A DNA stretch of 5,838 bases from Comamonadaceae bacterium (GCA_947483455.1 CANKNK010000119.1:1-5838), one strand, 5' to 3'; shown: positions 1 through 5,838, counted from the stretch's first letter. Numbers and translations are program-made. The notes: generated from the sequence alone by a model not told the origin.

Positions 1-1135
1 CCATTTGGCGGAACTCCCGGCGCACGACTTCATCACGGGTAGTGTCATTGCCCGCGATATTGATGCGCCGCACATACACCCGGCGCGAGGGGTCCGCCCT
101 GAGCGTTATCTCCACCCGGTTGGTGCTGCGATCAATCTTGGTTTGTGCTTCCACTTGCGCAAACGCATATCCGAAGTTAGCGTAAAAATCGGTAAAGTCT
201 TTGGTGGTCTGCGTCACTTCGTTCACGTTGTACGGCTCGCCGGGACGGATGGCAACCAAGGCTTGAAACTGCGCCTCTTTTTCTAGGAAATTTCCGGCCA
301 AACTGACTTTGGACACCACGAAACGTTCACCTTCGGTGATGTTGATGGTGATGCCTATATCCTGTTTGTTTGGTGCCATAGTGACTTGGGTCGAGTCCAC
401 CGTGAACTCCAAGTAGCCGCGCGACAGGTAATAGGAGCGCAGCGCCTCGATGTCTGCATTGAGCTTAGGGCGCGCGTAGCGATCCGACTTGGTATACCAG
501 CTCAACCATCCGCCGGTATCCGAATCAAATAAACCCAGTAAGGTGCTTTCGGAGAAGGTCTGGTTGCCGATGATCTTGATCGACTGGATTTTGGCGGTAT
601 CGCCTTCGCTGACGGCGAAGCTCAAATTAACCCGGTTGCCTTCGACGGGGGTCACCGTGGTCACTATTTCGGCGGCATACATGCTGCGGTTGATGTACTG
701 TCGCTTGAGTTCCTGCTCCGCTTTGTCTGCGAGGGCCTTGTCAAAGGGACGCCCCTCCGTCAGGCCGATGTCTTTGAGTGCCTTCACCAATACATCTTTG
801 TCGAATTCTTTGGTTCCGGTAAAAGTCACCGAACCAACAATCGGGCGCTCGGCAACGCTCACCATTAACACCGCGCCGTCAACATTGATGCGCACATCGT
901 TAAACAAACCCAATGCGTACAAGGCCTTGATGGAGGTCGATGCCATCTCGTCAGAATAGCTGTCGCCGACACGCACCGGCAGGGAGGCAAATACCGTCCC
1001 GGGCTCAACCCGCTGCAAACCCTCAACCCGTATGTCCTTGATGACGAAAGGCGTCAGCGCCATGGCCACTTGGGTGGAAAGGGCCAAAACCAGCAGGGTG
1101 AAAGTACGTAAAAAGAGCGCGAATGGGTGTTGCAT
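1..1135 (-). CDS. bamA: Outer membrane protein assembly factor BamA, N-terminal part (partial)
   Basis: The frame from the ATG at 1135-1133 is open for 378 codons to the window edge, so the gene is cut at its 3' side. BamA is the central component of the BAM complex, which folds beta-barrel proteins into the outer membrane. Residues 1-26 form a signal peptide: a hydrophobic stretch FTLLVLALSTQVAMA with a likely cut after Ala-Met-Ala. Mature sequence begins LTPFVIKDIRVEGLQRVEPG, the typical first POTRA opening. Further POTRA units begin near PIVGSVTFTGTKEFD (about 105), AKIQSIKIIGNQTFSE (about 188), RFVVSKVSLAGNFLEKE (about 278) and RRVYVRRINIAGNDTTRDE (about 351), the last being the start of POTRA5 and cut by the edge. 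The membrane barrel lies beyond position 1. No clear Shine-Dalgarno precedes the start (CGTTCTTTCACT then ATG), and the next in-frame ATG (codon 25) would destroy the signal peptide. Confidence 0.96.
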   Translation of the reverse strand, partial: MQHPFALFLRTFTLLVLALSTQVAMALTPFVIKDIRVEGLQRVEPGTVFASLPVRVGDSYSDEMASTSIKALYALGLFNDVRINVDGAVLMVSVAERPIVGSVTFTGTKEFDKDVLVKALKDIGLTEGRPFDKALADKAEQELKRQYINRSMYAAEIVTTVTPVEGNRVNLSFAVSEGDTAKIQSIKIIGNQTFSESTLLGLFDSDTGGWLSWYTKSDRYARPKLNADIEALRSYYLSRGYLEFTVDSTQVTMAPNKQDIGITINITEGERFVVSKVSLAGNFLEKEAQFQALVAIRPGEPYNVNEVTQTTKDFTDFYANFGYAFAQVEAQTKIDRSTNRVEITLRADPSRRVYVRRINIAGNDTTRDEVVRREFRQM

Positions 1136-1169
1136 AGTGAAAGAACGTGGGATGTGCTGCGGGGAACCC

Positions 1170-1199
1170 AAAATAGGCCTCAGCGGCAAATGACATCAA
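1170..1199 (-). promoter_or_regulatory. Possible sigma-70-like promoter ahead of bamA
   Basis: On the minus strand TTGATG (1199-1194) and TATTTT (1175-1170) are separated by 18 bases and lie 35-64 bases before the bamA ATG. Each hexamer matches the consensus at four of six positions. In E. coli, bamA expression is helped by a sigma-E promoter within rseP; no GGAAC-type sigma-E -35 box is seen here. The assignment is weak and based on sequence resemblance only. Confidence 0.2.
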
Positions 1200-1209
1200 G
1201 CGCCATCAT
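1180..1209 (-). pseudogene. Nine-codon ORF in the rseP slot, possible rseP remnant
   Basis: Seven bases after the dxr stop the minus strand carries ATGATGG and a nine-residue ORF reading MMALDVICR followed by TGA. RseP proteins often end in a hydrophobic segment of the type LMGLALFNDFSRL, so MMAL...DV..R before a stop could be the last codons of rseP with a small internal loss. The match is only a few residues long and may be chance. What is certain is that the 81-nt gap between dxr and bamA has no room for the approximately 450-codon rseP gene that normally sits here. Confidence 0.2.
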
Positions 1210-1216
1210 AACGGGC

Positions 1217-2410
1217 TCAGGAAGCGGCCTGAAAGGCGCTCACCAGGGAGCTTGCTTGGGAGCGGGCCTCCTGGTCTATGGCTAAAAGGTCTTGCAGAGA
1301 AACCGGGGCGACGGGTACGAAACGCGCCAAGGTCTCCAGGTTCAACGCATGGATCTGGTCAAAGCGGATTTGCCCCTCCAAGAAGGCCGCGACGGCTACC
1401 TCATTGGCGGCATTGAGAACCGCCGTGGTACCGGGAACCGCCTCGAGCGCCTCCCAAGCCAGTTTCAATCCGGGGAAACGCTGCTGGTGGCCCAACTCGG
1501 TAAAGGTTTCAAAGGTCAATGCCGAAAGCGTAGAAAAGTCGATAGCACTGGCGCCTGAAACATGGCGGCTCGGCCATGCCAGGCCGTAGGCGATAGGCCC
1601 ACGCATATCCGGTGTACCCAATTGGGCTACGACCGAATGGTCTACAAATTGCACCATTGAATGTATTACGCTTTGCGGGTGGATGATGACCTCTATCGTT
1701 GGGGGTAGCACGCCAAACAAAAACTTGGCCTCGATCACCTCCAGCGCCTTGTTCATCATCGTTGCCGAGTCCACTGATATCTTGCGGCCCATGACCCAAT
1801 TAGGGTGCGCGCAAGCCTCTTGCGGGGTGACATAACGCAAGGTGGCGGGATCGCGCGTGCGAAACGGCCCGCCCGAAGCGGTCAGAATGATTTTGTCGAT
1901 CACCGATGGCCAGGCCAGCGGGTTTTCCGGCAAAGACTGAAAAATGGCCGAGTGCTCGCTGTCAATAGGCAACAGCGTGGTACCGCCGCGCTGGACGGCA
2001 TCCATAAAAAATGCTCCGCCCACGACCAATGCCTCTTTGTTGGCCAAGAGCAGGCGTTTGCCAGCCAAGGCTGCAGCAATGCAGGAAGCCAAGCCCGCCG
2101 CGCCTACGATGGCCGCCATCACGGTCGTGACCTCATCGTGCGCAGCCACCCATTCCAAAGCTTGTCGACCGGACAGCACTTCGGTGGGCAAACCCAGCTC
2201 AGCCAATGCGCGCCTCAGTTCGCGGGCCTGCGGTTCACTGACCATAACGGCGTAGCGGGGCTTAAATTGCACGCATTGGGCGGTCATGATGTCCACACGG
2301 CTATGGGCGCTTAGGGCAAAAACCCGGTAGCGGTCCGGCTGGCGGGCCATCACGTCTAATGTGTTGACGCCGATGGAGCCCGTGGAGCCCAAAATACTGA
2401 CGGTTTGCAT
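1217..2410 (-). CDS. dxr: 1-deoxy-D-xylulose 5-phosphate reductoisomerase
   Basis: A 397-residue cytoplasmic enzyme of the non-mevalonate (MEP) isoprenoid pathway. It rearranges and reduces DXP to 2-C-methyl-D-erythritol 4-phosphate using NADPH and a divalent metal, and it is the target of fosmidomycin. The NADPH-binding motif GSTGSIG lies at residues 8-14 and ANKE at 123-126. The metal-site motif IDSEHSA at 149-155 puts Asp150 and Glu152 at the E. coli numbering, and KALEVIEAKFLF (221-232) carries the third metal-binding glutamate region. The flexible loop ASGGPFR (178-184), HPQSVIHSMVQF (244-255), LGTPDMRGPIAY (264-275) and NAANEVAV (333-340) complete the family pattern. Length matches E. 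coli (398). It lies 26 nt after cdsA and starts at the ATG behind GGAGGT. The downstream gene should be rseP but is not there. The product pathway supplies the isoprenoid precursors that UppS would use. Confidence 0.98.
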   Translation of the reverse strand: MQTVSILGSTGSIGVNTLDVMARQPDRYRVFALSAHSRVDIMTAQCVQFKPRYAVMVSEPQARELRRALAELGLPTEVLSGRQALEWVAAHDEVTTVMAAIVGAAGLASCIAAALAGKRLLLANKEALVVGGAFFMDAVQRGGTTLLPIDSEHSAIFQSLPENPLAWPSVIDKIILTASGGPFRTRDPATLRYVTPQEACAHPNWVMGRKISVDSATMMNKALEVIEAKFLFGVLPPTIEVIIHPQSVIHSMVQFVDHSVVAQLGTPDMRGPIAYGLAWPSRHVSGASAIDFSTLSALTFETFTELGHQQRFPGLKLAWEALEAVPGTTAVLNAANEVAVAAFLEGQIRFDQIHALNLETLARFVPVAPVSLQDLLAIDQEARSQASSLVSAFQAAS

Positions 2411-2414
2411 CGCT

Positions 2415-2420
2415 ACCTCC
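2415..2420 (-). promoter_or_regulatory. Ribosome binding site of dxr
   Basis: The minus strand reads GGAGGT followed by AGCG and the ATG at 2410-2408. This strong Shine-Dalgarno, the best in the window, decides the dxr start. It favours the MQTVSILGSTG start over the in-frame ATG at 2422-2420, which overlaps the site, and over the start at 2455. Confidence 0.85.
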
Positions 2421-2436
2421 ATGCGCAAGGCCTGCC

Positions 2437-3282
2437 TTAGCGGACACCCAACCACATTGCCAGCGGCAGCACCGGCAGCAAGGCGTCGATGCGGTCAAGC
2501 ACGCCACCATGCCCTGGCAACAACTGGCTGCTATCTTTAACCCCTGCTGCACGCTTGAACAGCGATTCCAGCAAATCCCCGGCGACACTCATGGTCGTTA
2601 AAAACGCGAGCGATACCACCATGAAAACAGGGCCGCCCGCTCCGAGTCGTCCGTAGAGACTTAACGCGCCCCATTGGCTAACCATTTCCCATTGGCGCCA
2701 TAGGAATGCCAAAGCCATTACCAGCAGCAAGCCGCCCAAAGCGCCTTCCCAGGTCTTGCCGGGACTGATCGCCACTGCCAGTTTGCGTGCGATCCAGCGA
2801 CCGCCCCACATACGACCGCAAAAATACGCGGCAACATCGGCACCCCATACCAGCACCAACACCGAAAACAAAAAGTTAACGCCAATTGCGCGCGCTTGCA
2901 CCAGCGCCAGCCAGGCGGCAAACAAGGCCACCATGCCCACGCCCCAGCGAATTGCGGTAGGCACACGCAGCCACGCATCCACGCCACCACGCAATAGGCT
3001 TGCAGCTAGCAATACCCAGGCGGAACCGACAGCCCACCACAACCAAGGCCACGCCTGAGCGGTGCCACCTTCGCGCCAGAAAATCAAACAAAGCATGGCG
3101 CAGGCCACACCGCTAGCGCGCGCGGGCCAGCGGGGCAAAGCACATAGTCGCGCCCATTCCCACCCAGCAGCGCCCATCATCAAGGTGGTAAATAGGACAA
3201 AGGCCAGGGGGTCGTCCGCCCAAACCGCCGGAATCAAAACCGCCAGAAGCATCACAGCGGTGATGACGCGCTGCTTTAACAC
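2437..3282 (-). CDS. cdsA: Phosphatidate cytidylyltransferase (CDP-diglyceride synthase)
   Basis: A polytopic inner-membrane enzyme that makes CDP-diacylglycerol from phosphatidate and CTP, the precursor of phosphatidylethanolamine, phosphatidylglycerol and cardiolipin. With the GTG start at 3282 it has 281 residues, close to E. coli CdsA (285). The start VLKQRVITAVMLLAVLIP matches the typical family opening (M-L-K-x-R-V-I-T). Many hydrophobic segments follow, for example at about 6-21, 25-41, 74-93 and 108-126. The C-terminal CDS signature at about 240-266 is complete: SLFKR, then VKD, then LLPGHGGVLDRID, containing the conserved K-R, K-D, H-G-G and D-R-x-D residues. No convincing Shine-Dalgarno precedes the GTG, so translation probably depends on coupling to the upstream reading frame. 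The same frame is open upstream to 3438 inside frr, so a longer start such as the GTG at 3324-3322 is possible. The usual upstream neighbour uppS is missing. Confidence 0.95.
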   Translation of the reverse strand: MLKQRVITAVMLLAVLIPAVWADDPLAFVLFTTLMMGAAGWEWARLCALPRWPARASGVACAMLCLIFWREGGTAQAWPWLWWAVGSAWVLLAASLLRGGVDAWLRVPTAIRWGVGMVALFAAWLALVQARAIGVNFLFSVLVLVWGADVAAYFCGRMWGGRWIARKLAVAISPGKTWEGALGGLLLVMALAFLWRQWEMVSQWGALSLYGRLGAGGPVFMVVSLAFLTTMSVAGDLLESLFKRAAGVKDSSQLLPGHGGVLDRIDALLPVLPLAMWLGVR

Positions 3283-3374
3283 GGGCAGGCGGGGGAAAAA
3301 GCGCCACTGGCCATCCTGGCGCACATGGCTTGGGCTTTGGAGTCTGGGCCGTTCAACGCGTTGGTGGCCATCAT
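3276..3374 (-). pseudogene. 32-codon mini-ORF in the uppS slot, possible uppS remnant
   Basis: An ORF starts with two ATG codons eight bases after the frr stop, reads MMATNALNGPDSKAQAM and then about 15 more residues, and ends at a TAA (3278-3276) overlapping the first codons of cdsA by 7 nt. A short AGG lies about 8 nt before the first ATG. It sits exactly where uppS, normally about 240-260 codons, is expected, in the layout uppS would use: start just after frr and stop overlapping cdsA. No cis-prenyltransferase core (such as the MDGNGRW phosphate-binding motif) is present in this frame. It may be an internally deleted uppS keeping its two ends, a leader peptide coupling translation into cdsA, or chance. 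Its small size prevents a firm call. Confidence 0.3.
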
Positions 3375-3382
3375 CACGGCGC

Positions 3383-3943
3383 CTAAACGGCCATGATCTC
3401 TTGCTCTTTGGCGGCAACCAACTTGTCGACGTCTGCAATGTAGCGGTCAGTCAATTTTTGGATGTCCGCCTCGGAGCGTTTTTGGTCGTCTTCAGACACC
3501 TCTTTGTCTTTTTCTAATTTTTTGACCGCGTCATTGGCTTCGCGGCGTAAATTGCGTATGGCAATTTTGGCGTTCTCGCCTTCGCTCCGCACCACTTTCG
3601 TCAATTCTTTGCGGCGTTCTTCGGTCATCATGGGCATGGGTACTCGGATCAAGTCACCCATGGAAGCGGGATTCAAGCCCAGATCACTTTCGCGAATCGC
3701 TTTTTCTATCTTCGCACCCATACCCTTTTCCCAGGGCTGGATACCAATGGTGCGTGCATCGATCAAATTTAGGTTGGCCACCTGGCTCAGGGGGACCATG
3801 GAGCCGTAGTACTCTACCTGCACGGTATCGAGCAAGGCCGGGTTGGCACGCCCGGTACGCACCTTGGTCAGGGTATTTTTGAAATTGGCGATGGACTGGT
3901 CCATCTTGCCTTCCATATGGCCCCGGATGTCTGCGATCGTCAT
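3383..3943 (-). CDS. frr: Ribosome recycling factor (RRF)
   Basis: A 186-residue protein that acts with EF-G to split the post-termination ribosome complex. The sequence runs colinearly with E. coli RRF (185 residues): [18 protein letters not shown] at the start, then [19 protein letters not shown], the SDLGLNP turn, [41 protein letters not shown] and QKLTDRYI. It forms the expected two domains: a long three-helix bundle from the two ends and a beta/alpha/beta domain in the middle at roughly residues 31-104. I chose the ATG at 3943 because GGAG (3952-3955) lies eight bases upstream. A GTG at 3952 would add three residues but abuts the Shine-Dalgarno sequence. The stop is TAG. The gene starts 18 nt after the pyrH stop, so the two are surely co-transcribed. 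The gene normally following it, uppS, is not present. Confidence 0.98.
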   Translation of the reverse strand: MTIADIRGHMEGKMDQSIANFKNTLTKVRTGRANPALLDTVQVEYYGSMVPLSQVANLNLIDARTIGIQPWEKGMGAKIEKAIRESDLGLNPASMGDLIRVPMPMMTEERRKELTKVVRSEGENAKIAIRNLRREANDAVKKLEKDKEVSEDDQKRSEADIQKLTDRYIADVDKLVAAKEQEIMAV

Positions 3944-3961
3944 ACTCGTCACTCCAAAATT

Positions 3962-4684
3962 TCAAACATGTACCAGCGTGCCCTCGTCTTCACCCATCAC
4001 GACGCGCTTGAGGGCGCCGTGCTTGAAAATAGAGAAGACTTTGATCGGCAGCTTTTGATCACGGCACAGGGCAAAAGCGGCGGCATCCATGATGCCCAGA
4101 TTTTGCTGCATGGCGCTGTCAAAAGTCAGGCTCGCGTAACGCTTGGCGGTAGGCACTTTTTTCGGGTCCGCATCGTAAACACCGTCCACCTTGGTGGCTT
4201 TGAGCACTATTTGCGCTCCGATTTCGGCTCCGCGCAAAGCGGCAGCGGTGTCGGTGGTAAAAAATGGATTACCGGTTCCCGCTGCAAAAATAACGACTTT
4301 GCCTTCTTCTAGGTATTGCAGCGCTTTGGGCCGAACATAGGGTTCAACCACTTGTTCAATACCGATGGCGGACATCACACGCGCCGTCAGGCCCGCTTTA
4401 TTCATGGTGTCGCCCAGTGCCAAGGCGTTCATCACCGTAGCGAGCATGCCCATGTAGTCGGCGGTCGCGCGGTCCATACCCACGGACCCGCCGGCCACCC
4501 CACGGAAAATGTTACCCCCGCCAATCACCACCGCAAGCTGAACCCCTAGACGGGTGACATCGGCTATTTCGTCCACCATCCGCACAATAGTGTCGCGGTT
4601 GATGCCAAACTGGTCATCGCCCATCAAGGCCTCGCCGGACAGTTTCAACAAAATTCGACTGTAGGCGGGCTTTATCTGGGTCAT
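3962..4684 (-). CDS. pyrH: UMP kinase
   Basis: A 240-residue cytoplasmic uridylate kinase of the amino acid kinase fold, converting UMP and ATP to UDP and ADP in pyrimidine nucleotide synthesis. Visible motifs are LLKLSGEAL (12-20, phosphate-binding Lys14), [10 protein letters not shown] (53-62), [18 protein letters not shown] (73-90, UMP binding), [10 protein letters not shown] (136-145), [15 protein letters not shown] (162-176, nucleotide binding) and a C-terminal GTLV. The length matches the 241-residue E. coli enzyme. I chose the ATG at 4684 because the family begins a few residues before the [10 protein letters not shown] strand. The frame stays open upstream to a TTG at 4747, but those 21 residues ([13 protein letters not shown]...) do not look like family sequence. 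Only a weak GGA-type ribosome binding site precedes the chosen ATG. Bacterial enzymes of this family are typically GTP-activated and UTP-inhibited hexamers; that is family knowledge. Confidence 0.97.
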   Translation of the reverse strand: MTQIKPAYSRILLKLSGEALMGDDQFGINRDTIVRMVDEIADVTRLGVQLAVVIGGGNIFRGVAGGSVGMDRATADYMGMLATVMNALALGDTMNKAGLTARVMSAIGIEQVVEPYVRPKALQYLEEGKVVIFAAGTGNPFFTTDTAAALRGAEIGAQIVLKATKVDGVYDADPKKVPTAKRYASLTFDSAMQQNLGIMDAAAFALCRDQKLPIKVFSIFKHGALKRVVMGEDEGTLVHV

Positions 4685-4779
4685 ATCAGCATCCGGGTGC
4701 GGAAGGTTAGTGAGTATTTTGACGCCGCCACGCGTCGATTCAATCAATGTCCAATGCGGGCATGGCGGCTTGGTGAAGT

Positions 4780-5703
4780 TTAGGCGCCTTGTTTAGCGGC
4801 GGCAACCTGGGCGGCCACTTCGGCAGCAAAATCGTCTACCCGCTTTTCGATGCCCTCGCCCACTACATAAAGCGTGAATCCATGTACGGTCGTGGCACAG
4901 CTTTTGAGCATTTGCTCCACGGTCTGCTTATCGTTCTTCACAAAGGTCTGGTTGAGCAATGAGACCTCTTTGAGATATTTCTGCACACCGCCTTCAATCC
5001 GTTTGGTCACAATTTCGGCCGACTGCACGGGTTTGCCCGCCGCCGTCGCGACGGCTGCATCTTCGGCTGCTTTGGCTGCCGCGACAGAACGCTCGCGCTC
5101 CACCAGCTCAGCAGGCACATCGGCACTGGACAAGGACACGGGCTTCATTGCGGCCACGTGCATGGCCACGTCCTTCGCGGCCACTGTATCGCCATCGAAC
5201 TCCACCACCACACCGATACGGGTGCCGTGTAAATAGGAGGCCACTTTCGCACTTGATGCAAAACGCTTGAAGCGGCGAAACGTCATGTTTTCGCCGATTT
5301 TCCCGATCAGACCTTTGCGCACATCTTCCAATGTCGGGCCGAAGCCGTCCTGGCTAAAGGGCAAGCCCGCCAAGGCGGCCAAGTCTGCCGGATTGTGCTC
5401 GGCCACCAAATGGGCCGCAGCATTGGCCAAGGCCAAGAAGCTGTCATTCTTGGTCACGAAATCGGTTTCGCAATTGACTTCGATCATGGCGCTCGCCTGC
5501 GCCTGGCTCGCGATCGCAACCACGCCCTCTGCGGTGACGCGGGCAGCCGCTTTTCCAGCTTTGCTGCCCAATTTCACTCGCAATAGTTCTTCCGCCTTGA
5601 CCATGTCGCCTTCAGCCTCAGTCAGGGCTTTTTTGCATTCCATCATGGGGGCATCGGTTTTGCCGCGCAGTTCGGCGACCATGCTTGCAGTAATTGCTGC
5701 CAT
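4780..5703 (-). CDS. tsf: Elongation factor Ts (EF-Ts)
   Basis: This 307-residue protein is the guanine nucleotide exchange factor that releases GDP from EF-Tu in the cytoplasm. The N-terminal UBA-like EF-Tu-binding domain is clear at about residues 1-55 ([20 protein letters not shown], then [11 protein letters not shown]). The core motif EVNCETDFV carries the T-D-F triplet at 80-82, whose Asp-Phe pair disturbs the EF-Tu nucleotide site in the family. IGENM (136-140), LHGTRIGV (158-165) and HVAAMKP (182-188) are further family signatures, and the C-terminal module ends [20 protein letters not shown]. The protein is somewhat longer than E. coli EF-Ts (283 residues), partly through an alanine-rich stretch at about 206-223. 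The ATG start is supported by GGAG (5711-5714) seven bases upstream. The stop is TAA. It follows rpsB after the terminator hairpin and precedes pyrH by 95 nt. Confidence 0.98.
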   Translation of the reverse strand: MAAITASMVAELRGKTDAPMMECKKALTEAEGDMVKAEELLRVKLGSKAGKAAARVTAEGVVAIASQAQASAMIEVNCETDFVTKNDSFLALANAAAHLVAEHNPADLAALAGLPFSQDGFGPTLEDVRKGLIGKIGENMTFRRFKRFASSAKVASYLHGTRIGVVVEFDGDTVAAKDVAMHVAAMKPVSLSSADVPAELVERERSVAAAKAAEDAAVATAAGKPVQSAEIVTKRIEGGVQKYLKEVSLLNQTFVKNDKQTVEQMLKSCATTVHGFTLYVVGEGIEKRVDDFAAEVAAQVAAAKQGA

Positions 5704-5741
5704 TTCTTTACTCCGTAAACAAATTAATCGGTTTCTTTGCT

Positions 5742-5769
5742 AAAAAAAAGGGGCTAGCAAGCCCCCTTT
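5742..5769 (-). terminator. Rho-independent terminator/attenuator between rpsB and tsf
   Basis: Read on the minus strand, AAAGGGGGCT is followed by a TGCT loop and then AGCCCC and a run of eight T. The core stem GGGGCT/AGCCCC is perfect, and one G-U pair plus three A-T pairs using the first T residues can extend it to about 10 bp. The T run follows directly, so this is a canonical intrinsic terminator acting in the direction of the operon. The plus strand has no matching T run beyond 5769. Since tsf follows about 40 nt later without an obvious promoter, the hairpin probably terminates only part of the transcripts and lowers tsf relative to rpsB. That effect is inferred. Confidence 0.8.
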
Positions 5770-5787
5770 GAAGGGTTGCAGGCGCGC

Positions 5788-5838
5788 TTAAGCAGCCTCA
5801 TCAACCTCTACAAACTCGTCTTCACCCTCGGCCACGAC
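5788..5838 (-). CDS. rpsB: 30S ribosomal protein S2, C-terminal end (partial)
   Basis: Only the last 16 codons and a TAA stop lie in the window; the 5' part is beyond position 5838. The visible tail is acidic and ends DEFVEVDEAA, which fits the acidic C-terminal extension of betaproteobacterial S2 proteins. S2 is a small-subunit ribosomal protein that binds late in 30S assembly and is needed to recruit S1. The call rests mainly on position, directly upstream of tsf, because rpsB-tsf is one of the most conserved bacterial gene pairs. The tail alone is too short to prove identity. A terminator-like hairpin follows about 20 nt after the stop codon, separating this gene from tsf. Confidence 0.85.
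   Translation of the reverse strand, partial: VVAEGEDEFVEVDEAA

Noticed and set aside
489..959. A 156-codon open frame on the plus strand
   Set aside because: It lies wholly antisense to the BamA POTRA region, which reads as a clear family match. The plus-strand product is a low-complexity Ser/Thr/Leu-rich sequence with no recognisable family.
1136..1216. Sigma-E promoter for bamA
   Set aside because: I looked for a GGAAC-type -35 and a TCTGA/TCAAA-type -10 and saw no adequate pair in the gap.
1805..2314. A 169-codon plus-strand open frame opposite dxr, and similar frames opposite tsf, frr and cdsA
   Set aside because: Each is a shadow of a well-supported minus-strand gene with no family motif and no separate ribosome binding site.
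2411..2455. Longer dxr start giving 412 residues
   Set aside because: The extra residues overlap the cdsA stop and contain the GGAGGT ribosome binding site for the MQTVSILGSTG start, which also fits the family length.
4710..4745. Possible promoter (TTGAAT ... AATACT) and a small GACGC/GCGTC hairpin (4721-4736) in the tsf-pyrH gap
   Set aside because: The hexamer spacing is too long and the matches are weak. The hairpin has only five pairs and no T run, so neither a promoter nor a terminator can be supported.
4685..4747. Longer pyrH start at a TTG, adding 21 residues
   Set aside because: The extension does not resemble UMP kinase sequence and the ATG at 4684 gives the standard length.
1..5838. 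Mobile elements, CRISPR arrays, tRNA or rRNA genes
   Set aside because: Coding genes fill almost the whole window. The gaps are all under 100 nt and show no repeat arrays, terminal inverted repeats, transposase fragments or cloverleaf-like sequence, including at the uppS and rseP junctions.

Overview
The window is a compact housekeeping operon. Every gene lies on the minus strand, so transcription runs from position 5838 toward position 1. In transcription order it holds the 3' end of rpsB (ribosomal protein S2), tsf (EF-Ts), pyrH (UMP kinase), frr (ribosome recycling factor), cdsA (CDP-diglyceride synthase), dxr (DXP reductoisomerase) and the 5' third or more of bamA (outer-membrane assembly factor). 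Protein style (EF-Ts opening [21 protein letters not shown]2 tail DEFVEVDEAA, BamA with a cleavable signal peptide and tandem POTRA repeats) and gene order point to a Gram-negative betaproteobacterium, most likely Burkholderiales and perhaps Comamonadaceae. The genus cannot be told from this window.

Layout. Positions 5838-5788: end of rpsB. 5769-5742: a rho-independent terminator or attenuator in the rpsB-tsf gap. 5703-4780: tsf. 4684-3962: pyrH, after a 95-nt gap. 3943-3383: frr, 18 nt after pyrH. 3374-3276: a 32-codon mini-ORF where uppS is normally found. 3282-2437: cdsA. 2410-1217: dxr, with a strong GGAGGT ribosome binding site. 1216-1136: an 81-nt gap where rseP is normally found. 1135-1: bamA, running off the window edge. 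No gene-free stretch exceeds 100 nt. I see no RNA genes, mobile elements or CRISPR arrays.

Functionally the cluster links translation (S2, EF-Ts, RRF), pyrimidine nucleotide supply (PyrH), phospholipid precursor synthesis (CdsA), isoprenoid precursor synthesis (Dxr) and outer-membrane biogenesis (BamA). The usual proteobacterial order is rpsB-tsf-pyrH-frr-uppS-cdsA-dxr-rseP-bamA.

The notable point is what is missing. Two normally essential genes, uppS (undecaprenyl diphosphate synthase) and rseP (site-2 protease of the sigma-E pathway), are absent from their conserved slots while all their neighbours look intact. Each slot instead holds a very short ORF that starts ATGATGGC just after the upstream stop codon. 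These may be deletion remnants. Relocation, genome reduction, or an assembly or construct artefact are the alternatives, and the window alone cannot separate them. No novel multi-gene system is visible.
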